Positions 27,209 to 35,040 of a DNA stretch of 64,000 nucleotides are shown one piece after another. Each line of letters starts with the position of its first letter. Positions within the stretch are counted from its first letter, which is position 1. Source of the DNA: UBA1227 sp045629305 (GTDB lineage: Bacteria > Bacillota > Clostridia > Oscillospirales > Acutalibacteraceae); contig JAZQQZ010000025.1 of NCBI GenBank assembly GCA_045629305.1, positions 1 through 64,000 of the forward strand, written 5' to 3'. Below the pieces are notes generated by a model that did no database searches, had not been told where the DNA came from, and saw nothing but the letters and a program-made list of their open reading frames with translations. Made by a program: the position numbers and the translations under genes.

Positions 27209-28267
27209 TTAGTCCTCAAACTTTATCTGTTCTGCTTTTCCCTGATACGGAATGCCGAGATGTTTATATCCGGCTGGAGTTACGACACGACCACGTGGCG
27301 TACGTGACAAGAAGCCTATCTGCATAAGATATGGCTCATAGACATCTTCAATAGTGATTGACTCTTCACCGATTGCTGCAGCGATCGTATCGAGTCCAAC
27401 AGGTCCACCGTTGTAATTCTTTACCATTGCTGTGAGAAGAAGTCTATCTATGTTGTCAAGACCAAGTGGGTCTATCTCCATTCTTGCAAGTGCGAGTTCT
27501 GCAGTTTCTTTGGTGATTGTGCCGTTGCCAACTACCTCAGCAAAGTCACGCGCACGCTTTAGAAGTCTATTCGCAATACGTGGCGTGCCACGTGAGCGGG
27601 ATGCGAGCTCATATGCACCGTCATCTTCAATGCCGATGTCAAGTACGCCCGCTGAACGTTTAACTATTCCTGCGAGTTCTTCTGGTGTATAGAGTTCAAG
27701 ACGAAGAATCACACCAAAGCGGTCGCGAAGCGGTGCGGTAAGTTGTCCAGCACGTGTTGTCGCACCGACAAGTGTGAACTTCGGAAGATCAAGTCTTATT
27801 GACTGAGCCGATGGGCCCTTGCCGATTATGAGGTCAACTGCTCCATCCTCCATTGCAGGATAGAGAATCTCCTCAACCTGGCGAGGAAGTCTATGAATCT
27901 CATCGATGAAAAGCACATCACCGTCGTTTAGGTTAGTGAGAAGTGCGACGAGGTCGCCCTGCTTCTCAATAGCAGGACCTGATGTAACCCTAATGTCGAC
28001 GCCCATCTCCGCTGCAATAATTCCAGCAAGTGTAGTCTTACCAAGTCCCGGAGGGCCATAGAGAAGTACATGGTCCATTGCCTCTCCTCTGCGTTTAGCA
28101 GCGTCGATATAAATCTTCAAATTCTCTTTAACTTTGTCCTGACCGATATAGTCATTCAAAGTGCGTGGGCGAAGTGATGCCTCATATGAATCCTCACTGC
28201 CCATCTCAGGAGCAACGAGTCTTGACTCGAAGTCCATCTCTTCAGAATTAAAGCTACTTGTATTCAA
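27209..28267 (-). CDS. ruvB: Holliday junction branch migration ATPase RuvB
   Basis: RuvB is a hexameric motor that, with RuvA, drives branch migration of Holliday junctions. The protein has 352 residues with Walker A GPPGLGKTT, Walker B FIDEIHRL, sensor GATTRAG and a C-terminal winged helix (GFLSRTPRGRV). I start it at TTG 28267, eight bases after CGGAGG; the in-frame GTG at 28276 overlaps that ribosome site. Confidence 0.97.
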   Translation of the reverse strand: MNTSSFNSEEMDFESRLVAPEMGSEDSYEASLRPRTLNDYIGQDKVKENLKIYIDAAKRRGEAMDHVLLYGPPGLGKTTLAGIIAAEMGVDIRVTSGPAIEKQGDLVALLTNLNDGDVLFIDEIHRLPRQVEEILYPAMEDGAVDLIIGKGPSAQSIRLDLPKFTLVGATTRAGQLTAPLRDRFGVILRLELYTPEELAGIVKRSAGVLDIGIEDDGAYELASRSRGTPRIANRLLKRARDFAEVVGNGTITKETAELALARMEIDPLGLDNIDRLLLTAMVKNYNGGPVGLDTIAAAIGEESITIEDVYEPYLMQIGFLSRTPRGRVVTPAGYKHLGIPYQGKAEQIKFED

Positions 28268-28281
28268 GACTGTCACCTCCG

Positions 28282-28881
28282 TTACATGAGTTGCTTAAGC
28301 GCCTGCTTAATCATTTGTTCAACAGGCAAGCTCTGATCGCAGTTACCAACTGCGATTGCTGCCTCGCTCTGGCTGTATCCAAGACCGACGAGTGCGGCGA
28401 TTGCTTTAGGTGCATCTCCCTTACCTGAAGAGACTGATGCAGCGGCAGCAAAGGTAGCGCCTCCGGCCGTACCGCCGAGCTTGCCAACCTTGTCCTTAAG
28501 TTCAAGGCAAATTCTCTGTGCAACCTTAGGACCTACGCCCTGGGCACAGGTAATAGTCTTCGTATCACCTGACGCAATTGCAAGATAAAGCTGAGATGGT
28601 GTCATTTCCGAGAGAATCGAAAGACCCGCTTTCGGTCCAACACCTGATACACTAATTAGCATCTTGAATGCGTCGAGTTCCTCTTTCTCAAAGAAACCGT
28701 AGAGGTCCATTATGTCCTCGCCCACCTTGAGGTAGGTATAAAGGGTGACCTTGGAACCGATAGGTCCAAGTTCCTTCAAAGTGTTAAATGAGACATAACA
28801 AAGATAAGCCACACCGCCCACATCAACTGCGGCAGTGTTGTTATCTGTGTATGCGAGTTCACCTGTTAGACTGTAGAACAT
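28282..28881 (-). CDS. ruvA: Holliday junction-binding protein RuvA
   Basis: This is the tetrameric junction-binding partner of RuvB. It has 199 residues from the ATG at 28881, which directly follows AGGAGGCGCCTT. The N-terminal OB fold begins MFYSLTGEL. Two helix-hairpin-helix motifs follow (VSGVGPKAGL and AQGVGPKVAQRI), with a C-terminal RuvB-binding domain (AIAALVGLGYSQSEA). The longer open frame upstream lacks a ribosome site and crosses the hairpin region. Confidence 0.96.
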   Translation of the reverse strand: MFYSLTGELAYTDNNTAAVDVGGVAYLCYVSFNTLKELGPIGSKVTLYTYLKVGEDIMDLYGFFEKEELDAFKMLISVSGVGPKAGLSILSEMTPSQLYLAIASGDTKTITCAQGVGPKVAQRICLELKDKVGKLGGTAGGATFAAAASVSSGKGDAPKAIAALVGLGYSQSEAAIAVGNCDQSLPVEQMIKQALKQLM

Positions 28882-28924
28882 AAGGCGCCTCCTATATAAG
28901 AATAATACGCGCGTAAAAAATAAA

Positions 28925-28965
28925 ATTAACCGTGATATTATACCACGGTTAATCTTAAATAACAA
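28925..28965 (-). promoter_or_regulatory. Hairpin with embedded promoter between ruvC and ruvA
   Basis: A 10-base inverted repeat (ATTAACCGTG, 28925-28934, with CACGGTTAAT, 28944-28953) is followed on the minus strand by TTTTATTTTTT, which looks like an intrinsic terminator. The loop contains TATAAT (28937-28942) 17 bases from TTGTTA (28960-28965), a plausible ruvAB promoter. The element may stop transcripts arriving from ruvC and start new ones. Confidence 0.6.
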
Positions 28966-28994
28966 TATTAGTAACCAATTTTAAGACTGTAAAG

Positions 28995-29519
28995 TTATAT
29001 ACCTTTACGCTCTATGAGCTTACGTTTTGAAGGCGCGGATGACAGTCCCGAGCCGCCCACGTGGCCATGGCAAATCGCCATAGCTAGGGCATCTGCGGTG
29101 TCATCCGGCTTTGGAACACTCTTCAGTTCCAAGATGTTTTTAGTCATCTCTTGGACCTGTTTTTTATTAGCTTTTCCGTATCCTGTTACCGCCTGCTTAA
29201 CTTGAAGCGGAGTGTATTCATATACCGGAATTCCATTGTTTTCGGCGCAGAGAAGCAGCACTCCCCTCGCCTGTGCAACATCGATAGCTGTCTTTACATT
29301 CGTCTGGAAATACAGCTTCTCCATCGATATTGCCTCTGGGTGAGTGCGCTTTATCAGATAGTCGAGATCCTCATAAATCTCAACAAGTCTTTTGCCAAAA
29401 GGTGTATCTTTATCTGTCGTTATAGCGCCATAATCTACAATCGTAAATTTAGCCCGCTCATAATCGAGTATTCCCCATCCAACTATTGCATAGCCTGGGT
29501 CAATTCCTAATATTCTCAT
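28995..29519 (-). CDS. ruvC: Holliday junction resolvase RuvC
   Basis: This is a dimeric endonuclease that cuts Holliday junctions. The 174-residue protein shows the four catalytic acids Asp7 (GIDPG), Glu67 (MEKLYF), Asp140 and Asp143 (DDTADALA). The start ATG overlaps the stop of the upstream amidohydrolase as ATGA. A housekeeping recombination gene thus appears translationally coupled to a catabolic gene. Confidence 0.97.
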   Translation of the reverse strand: MRILGIDPGYAIVGWGILDYERAKFTIVDYGAITTDKDTPFGKRLVEIYEDLDYLIKRTHPEAISMEKLYFQTNVKTAIDVAQARGVLLLCAENNGIPVYEYTPLQVKQAVTGYGKANKKQVQEMTKNILELKSVPKPDDTADALAMAICHGHVGGSGLSSAPSKRKLIERKGI

Positions 29520-31117
29520 ACTGTAAGTGCATAACCAGATGTCTTCATTGCTTCCTTGTCACATTCATCGTTGTCACATACAAGTGTGCCATTGATAAAT
29601 ACCTTTTCTATACCGAAAGAATGTGTCTGGTTAGGTGTTGCCGATTTAAGTTCATCCTCATTAAAGATTGTAAAATCAGCAAAATATCCTGGTTTTACAT
29701 ATCCTCTGTCTTTAATCATGAAACGATCTGCTGTCGCACCTGTCATTCTACGAACTGTCTCAGGCATTGTATCGCCTGTTCCCTTTAGTGAATCCTGAAG
29801 GAATTTTGGGAAGCAGTCATAGATTGAAGGATTCTGAACGCCATGCTCCTCTACCCAAGCATCTGTCATATAGAGACAGTTAGGGTTGTGTTCAAAGCGT
29901 TTAATAATCTCAGCATTGGTGTATGGGCCCTGGTTTACACGGCCTTTAAAGTCTGACTCCTCACAGAGCTGGAGATACATATCAAGGTCTGATTTGCCTT
30001 TCTCTTTAGCTATCTGATGAACAGTCTTGCCCTCATACTCCTCATATCCTTCGCCGATATAAGCTACTTGGATATCGTCAAATCCGAAGCCGAGAAGTTT
30101 AGCTGTAGCTGTAATAAGAGCCCAAAGTTTAACCTTTGTAAATGGCTTTCTTCTCTCCTCCTTGGACATTCCCATGTACCAAGGTGGAAGAACTACTGTA
30201 ATTACAGATACGCCGAGATCGTGGTCATAGATATCAAACATAGCATCTACGCCTTCAGCACGGAGTTTTTCTTGAATTTCAAGGAACTCATCAACATCTT
30301 TAAATGAACTTGTACCTACAAAAATAGCATGTGAATGCTGAAGTTTTAAGTTAGTACCTGTTGCGATGTCATAGAGTTCATCCTCTGCACGAAGAAGATG
30401 TGAACGACCAAAGAGCTGATCATATGACATTGAAAATTTTGACTCAGCTCTTGGGTGTACTGTGAGTGGCTTATTATACTTGCAGCAAAGAGCAGCTACC
30501 TTGCGGAGCTCCTCTGTGTCTGAGTAGATGCCTGGCTCGTACATAAGGCCGAGAGACACGCCAGCAGCGCCATTCTTGAGGTTATCCTCAAGAATGTCAA
30601 GCATGGCCTTCTCCTCCTCGGCCGTAAGCTTGCCAGGCTTATTGCCGGCTACAGCGGCACGCGCTGAGCCGTGGCCTACGCAAGTAGCCACGTTACAAGG
30701 CATATTCTTATCGATTGCCTTGTTATATTCTGTGATATCACCGTATTTGCCAGTTACATCGTCGTAGAAGAAAAGTCCACCGCCTATAAGGCCTTTATTC
30801 TCTTCACTTGTCTCTTTAGTAAATCCGATTGTTGAGAGACCACAGTTACCTGTTACAAATGTTGTGATACCCTGTCTAATAAATGGTGCGAAATATTTAT
30901 ATGTATCATTCTTAATAGCAAACCAGTCGTTGTGTGAATGACAATCGATAAAACCTGATGCAAGTGACTTACCACCAAGGTCGATAATTTTATCGGCCTT
31001 GGATTCGTCTACATTGCCAACCTCTAGGATTTTATCGCCGTCAAAAAGTACTGAACCGAGAAATGCATCAGCGCCTGTACCATCATAGATCTTAGCGTTT
31101 TTAAGCAATGTTGCCAT
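29516..31117 (-). CDS. N-acyl-D-amino-acid deacylase-like amidohydrolase
   Basis: This is a metal-dependent amidohydrolase of the D-aminoacylase/dihydroorotase-like group, 533 residues. The N-terminal strands are followed by the metal motif DCHSHND (His60, His62). GNCGLS, TVHPRAES and LQHSHAIF are in the expected order, with a C-terminal composite beta domain (KPGYFADFTIF). Known relatives hydrolyse N-acyl-D-amino acids or related N-acyl compounds; the substrate here is unknown. It ends the AcnX-M28-OYE operon and is coupled by ATGA to ruvC. No signal peptide is visible, so it acts in the cytosol. Confidence 0.85.
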   Translation of the reverse strand: MATLLKNAKIYDGTGADAFLGSVLFDGDKILEVGNVDESKADKIIDLGGKSLASGFIDCHSHNDWFAIKNDTYKYFAPFIRQGITTFVTGNCGLSTIGFTKETSEENKGLIGGGLFFYDDVTGKYGDITEYNKAIDKNMPCNVATCVGHGSARAAVAGNKPGKLTAEEEKAMLDILEDNLKNGAAGVSLGLMYEPGIYSDTEELRKVAALCCKYNKPLTVHPRAESKFSMSYDQLFGRSHLLRAEDELYDIATGTNLKLQHSHAIFVGTSSFKDVDEFLEIQEKLRAEGVDAMFDIYDHDLGVSVITVVLPPWYMGMSKEERRKPFTKVKLWALITATAKLLGFGFDDIQVAYIGEGYEEYEGKTVHQIAKEKGKSDLDMYLQLCEESDFKGRVNQGPYTNAEIIKRFEHNPNCLYMTDAWVEEHGVQNPSIYDCFPKFLQDSLKGTGDTMPETVRRMTGATADRFMIKDRGYVKPGYFADFTIFNEDELKSATPNQTHSFGIEKVFINGTLVCDNDECDKEAMKTSGYALTV

Positions 31118-31135
31118 AATATTTCCTCCAAAAAA

Positions 31136-33190
31136 TTAGATTTTAAGAGCTACATCCCATGCGCCCCAAATTACAGAGCGAAGATTACCTACCTTATCAG
31201 CATCACCGATAACATAGACATTCTTAGCCTTAATATCAACTGGAGCTGGTGTATAACCTACTGACATAATTACGCTATCGCACTTTAATGTAAGGCACTT
31301 GCCATTTTCATCAGTGATAATTACATGATCCTTACCAATCTCTTCTGTTCTTGCATTGAGATATACAGGAACCTTATTTGCCTTGAAGCAATCACGGAGA
31401 TATGAAGAGTTAGCGAGGCAGAGATTCTTAACTGACATAAGGTCATCCTGCATCTCTACGATTGTTGGCTTCTTGCCCTTTCTAAAGAGATCAAGAGCGA
31501 TTTCGCAACCTGTAAGTCCACCACCGATAATAACAACGTTCTTACCTGCATCGCGCTTTCCAAGGAGATAATCACATGCATCCATAGCATTCTCTGCACC
31601 TGGAATTGGAATACTCTTAGCCTTAGAACCAGTTGCAATAATAATTACATCAGCATCGATGAATTTAAGATCTCTAACTTCCATACCGAGGTGAACCTCG
31701 ATACCAGCCTTCTCTATCTGGCGCTTCTCCCACTCGATGAGGCGCTTATCGTGCTCCTTGAAATCAGGAGCAGCGGCAGCGATAAAGATACCGCCAAGTC
31801 GGTCTGACTTCTCATAGATAATAGGTCTGTGGCCACGCTGTTTGAGTACAAGAGCAGCCTCCATACCGCCGATACCACCACCGATGATGGCAACTTTCTT
31901 CTTAACAAGTGCCTTCTTAATCTTATACTTCTCAGACTGCATTGACTGAGGGTTAAGAGCGCAACGGCACATGCCCATTGAATCAGAAAGATCCTGGTCA
32001 CAAGCTGACTTGCCGTGCTTTGCCATATCGAAACATGCAGCATGGCAGCAAATACAAGGCTTGATATCCTCTTCCTGCTCCTTGATAAGCTTTGTTACCC
32101 ACTCTGGGTCTGTAAGGAACTGACGGCCAACTGCCATAGCATCAATACGGCCTTCAGCGATTGCCTTAGCACCTGCTTCAGGTGTCATACGACCTGCGCA
32201 TACAACAGGGATATCAACAAATTTCTTAATATGTGCAACATCTTCGAGGTTGCAGTTCTCAGGCATATACTGTGGTGGATGAGCCCAATACCAAGCATCG
32301 TAAGTACCGTTATCGCAGTTGAGCATATCATAACCTGCATCCTGAAGGTACTTTGCTGCCTTCTCTGACTCTTCCATTGTACGACCTACTTCTACGTACT
32401 TTTCACCAGGCATAGCACCCGACTGGAAGCCCTTTGTCTTAGATACTACAGAATAACGAAGAGATACTGGGAAATCCTCACCGCAAGAAGCCTTGATTGC
32501 CTTAACAATCTCAACTGGGAAGCGATAACGGTTTTCAAATGATCCGCCGTATTCGTCATCTCTGAAGTTAGTATATGGAAGTGTGAACTGGTCAAGGAGG
32601 TAGCCCTCATGAACAGCATGAACTTCTACGCCATCAACGCCTGCTTCTTTGCAGAGACGCGCTGTCTCACCGAAAGCATATATGATGTCTTTAATCTGCT
32701 TCTTTGTCATCTGCTTTGTTGTGATATCTTCAGCCCAACGGTTAGGAAGTGGTGATGGAGCAGTTGTGAGATACTCAGGGTCCATAATTGGCTTTGCAAT
32801 AGTACCGATAATCTTATTGTTGATCATCATTGTCATCATTGCAGAGAGTGCCATTGAACGACCGAAGCCAGCTGTCATCTGAATGAACATCTTAGCGCCT
32901 GTCTTATGTACCTCATCCATGAACTTCTTGAGCTGATTAAATTTCCACTTGTGCTGATAAAGCCAAGCGCCGCCCATTATGTCCTTTACAGGAGCGATAC
33001 CTGGGATGATAAGTCCGCAGTTGTTGTCTGCAATCTGCTTTAAAAGTTTTGCTGCTTCCTTATCGAAATGGTTAGGTTCACACCAACCAAAGATACAAGT
33101 ACCGCCCATTGGTGCGAGTACTATACGGTTTTTAATTTCACAGTTACCGATTTTCCAAGGGGTAAACAGTGGCTCATATTCTTTCTTCAT
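31136..33190 (-). CDS. Old yellow enzyme/2,4-dienoyl-CoA reductase-type flavoprotein with Fe-S centre
   Basis: The 684-residue enzyme has the three-part FadH/BaiH build. It starts with an FMN-binding TIM barrel (1-375, active-site stretch HAVHEGYLLDQF with His191 and His194, then DDEYGGSFENR). A [4Fe-4S] ligand set of Cys379, Cys382, Cys386 and Cys410 follows, then a FAD/NAD(P)H domain beginning IIGGGIGGMEAA near 436. Such enzymes reduce activated C=C bonds, including enoyl-CoAs and steroid or bile-acid enones. The extra Glu inside HAVHEGYLL (usually H-x-A-H-G-Y-L) is unusual. It sits between the amidohydrolase and the M28-like gene. Confidence 0.9.
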   Translation of the reverse strand: MKKEYEPLFTPWKIGNCEIKNRIVLAPMGGTCIFGWCEPNHFDKEAAKLLKQIADNNCGLIIPGIAPVKDIMGGAWLYQHKWKFNQLKKFMDEVHKTGAKMFIQMTAGFGRSMALSAMMTMMINNKIIGTIAKPIMDPEYLTTAPSPLPNRWAEDITTKQMTKKQIKDIIYAFGETARLCKEAGVDGVEVHAVHEGYLLDQFTLPYTNFRDDEYGGSFENRYRFPVEIVKAIKASCGEDFPVSLRYSVVSKTKGFQSGAMPGEKYVEVGRTMEESEKAAKYLQDAGYDMLNCDNGTYDAWYWAHPPQYMPENCNLEDVAHIKKFVDIPVVCAGRMTPEAGAKAIAEGRIDAMAVGRQFLTDPEWVTKLIKEQEEDIKPCICCHAACFDMAKHGKSACDQDLSDSMGMCRCALNPQSMQSEKYKIKKALVKKKVAIIGGGIGGMEAALVLKQRGHRPIIYEKSDRLGGIFIAAAAPDFKEHDKRLIEWEKRQIEKAGIEVHLGMEVRDLKFIDADVIIIATGSKAKSIPIPGAENAMDACDYLLGKRDAGKNVVIIGGGLTGCEIALDLFRKGKKPTIVEMQDDLMSVKNLCLANSSYLRDCFKANKVPVYLNARTEEIGKDHVIITDENGKCLTLKCDSVIMSVGYTPAPVDIKAKNVYVIGDADKVGNLRSVIWGAWDVALKI

Positions 33191-33202
33191 AGCGTCCTCC
33201 TA

Positions 33203-34597
33203 TTATGCACGACCAAGGCCAAAGTTATATCCATCAACCTTGCCAAGCTTCTTAGTTTTTGTCTCATTGATAAGTTCAACACACTTGATAAATGTCTCTG
33301 TCTGCTCGACAGCGAGATCAAGGTTGAACTTCTCCATCTCTGCTGAGTCTGATACTACGCAGAGATAGTCAGGAGCAGTTACAAGTGCGATATCTGGGAT
33401 ACCGACATTGAAGAGTGACTGTCCCTCACCGAAGTGAAGAAGGTTATGTGGATGAAGTGTAACAGTTCTTATCTGCTTTCTATCCTTGATTGCCTCAAAG
33501 TAGATGTCATCCATAACCTTGTTGCCTGTATATACAATCTCAATATCTACGTCATTGGTCTGCTTGTAGACACCGTCAACATCCTTCCACTCTGTGCAAC
33601 CAAGGTGCTCTACTGTTACGCCAGCAACGGCCTTAATATGCTTGCCTTTGCCGTCCCAAAGTTCCTTGTGATTATGAAGCCAAAGTGATGTTGACTGGTC
33701 AACGATTCCATGCTTATGAGAGAAGTCTGGAATTCTAAAATGACCCGTTGTAAATACGAAAATAAGTGTACGTTCCGGCTTATTCTTCTTGAAGTAGCGC
33801 ATCATCTCGAGCATACCAATAGCACCGTTCTCCTCAACGCAGTTGGTGCCGTCTGTATGAGTATTGATGATAACTGCTTCCTTCTTATTCTTACCAGGAA
33901 CGATTGCACAGAAGCTCTCGCCCTTGGCATTCTTTTCAATATTACCCTCGAGTGTGAGAGTTGCCTTCTCACCAGCCTCGAGTGCCTTGAGAACCTTCTC
34001 GCCCTCATGCTCGTTTACCCATACTGCAGGAACGCCCATGTAGCCGAGAATAAAGTTCAGGTACTGACCCTCAACCATCTCATCGCTCATGCCCTGCCAG
34101 ATAAGGATAGCGCCCTTAGCTCCTAAGAATGACTGGATGAGAAGTGATACTGTCTTTACGAAAGATGTTGTTACAGGGCCGCGATACGATGGGCTGAGGC
34201 GAAGTTTCTTCGGATAAGCGCGTTTCTGATCGAATGGGAAACGAGCTGTGAGTTTCTCGAAGTCCTTCATCTTAAGTACTACGATGTCTCTGTGGACACC
34301 CTTAGTCTGAAGTTTGCCTGTTACGCCCTTCGGTCCTGTGATACCAGAATATGGATGAGCAGATGATACTTTTACATCAACGTCACCATTTGCTGTATGG
34401 AGAACGAGTTTCTCGTTTGTGGACTCCCAGCGTTTAAACTTCTTGGTATCGGAGATGATTTCAAATCCCATGCCTTTAATTTCTTTCTTAAGGTAAGCGA
34501 TGAAATCATTGTTGCCCTTAGAACCTGTAAGACGGGTTCCAAAGCTATTCATTTTATCCATTTCTTTTTTGAAATTGGATTTTGATACGTTTGCCAT
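33203..34597 (-). CDS. M28-family peptidase-like protein with degenerate metal site
   Basis: The 464 residues resemble an M28 aminopeptidase with an inserted PA-like region (residues about 80-200). INTHTDG keeps the first His, but by-eye comparison suggests most other zinc ligands are changed. The usual EE pair after FVF appears as TTGHF, the bridging Asp region reads VEENGAIG, the later Asp is Glu (VTVEHLG), and the last His position reads GEGQSLF. It probably does not act as a standard zinc aminopeptidase and may have another activity or act as a partner of the neighbouring AcnX. The start follows TAGGAG. No export signal is seen. Confidence 0.65.
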   Translation of the reverse strand: MANVSKSNFKKEMDKMNSFGTRLTGSKGNNDFIAYLKKEIKGMGFEIISDTKKFKRWESTNEKLVLHTANGDVDVKVSSAHPYSGITGPKGVTGKLQTKGVHRDIVVLKMKDFEKLTARFPFDQKRAYPKKLRLSPSYRGPVTTSFVKTVSLLIQSFLGAKGAILIWQGMSDEMVEGQYLNFILGYMGVPAVWVNEHEGEKVLKALEAGEKATLTLEGNIEKNAKGESFCAIVPGKNKKEAVIINTHTDGTNCVEENGAIGMLEMMRYFKKNKPERTLIFVFTTGHFRIPDFSHKHGIVDQSTSLWLHNHKELWDGKGKHIKAVAGVTVEHLGCTEWKDVDGVYKQTNDVDIEIVYTGNKVMDDIYFEAIKDRKQIRTVTLHPHNLLHFGEGQSLFNVGIPDIALVTAPDYLCVVSDSAEMEKFNLDLAVEQTETFIKCVELINETKTKKLGKVDGYNFGLGRA

Positions 34598-34605
34598 AAT
34601 TTCTC

Positions 34606-35040
34606 CTATCCTACGATTACTGTGCCATCAGGTTTAATTGTAACCTTGTCGCCATTTTTAACAGTGTTCAGAAAATCATCACCGAGTTGATCATATACCG
34701 GCATGTCGTCCTCTGCCCATACATCGGCAAGAACTGCACCTGCTGCTGCAAGTGAGTCGATTGTCTGTGAGAAGAGAAGGCATGCAGGTGCCTTGCCCTC
34801 TTTAACGGCAGCATAGAGGAACATGCCGCCTGTTGTAGAACCTATTGTAAGTGGAAGGCAAAGTGCTTTCTTCTCGATAATTTGCTTATAGAGATCAGGG
34901 TTAGACTGGTCATTACACTTAGTCTTAGGCTGAAGGTTCATCATCTGCATAGATGCGAGTGTGTTAAATCCGTTCTTTGTTACAACTGCTTCATATGTTG
35001 CATCGCCTGGAACGATTGCGCGTCCTTTAAACTCAGTCAT
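34606..35040 (-). CDS. Aconitase X small (swivel) subunit, DUF126
   Basis: This is the small chain of a two-subunit AcnX-type dehydratase. The 144 residues start FKGRAIVPGDA and carry the active-site loop IGSTTGG with Ser68. The GAVLADVWA and NGDKVTIKPDG ending is typical of the swivel domain. The start ATG follows the large-subunit TAA immediately, with GGGGAG as ribosome site. Characterised relatives are cis-3-hydroxy-L-proline dehydratase in bacteria and phosphomevalonate dehydratase in archaea. Confidence 0.88.
   Translation of the reverse strand: MTEFKGRAIVPGDATYEAVVTKNGFNTLASMQMMNLQPKTKCNDQSNPDLYKQIIEKKALCLPLTIGSTTGGMFLYAAVKEGKAPACLLFSQTIDSLAAAGAVLADVWAEDDMPVYDQLGDDFLNTVKNGDKVTIKPDGTVIVG

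Noticed and set aside
28966..28985. Shared AACCAAT-like motif near 28970, 36380 and 41850
   Set aside because: Matches are short, differ in flanks and orientation, and lie in AT-rich gaps where chance similarity is likely.
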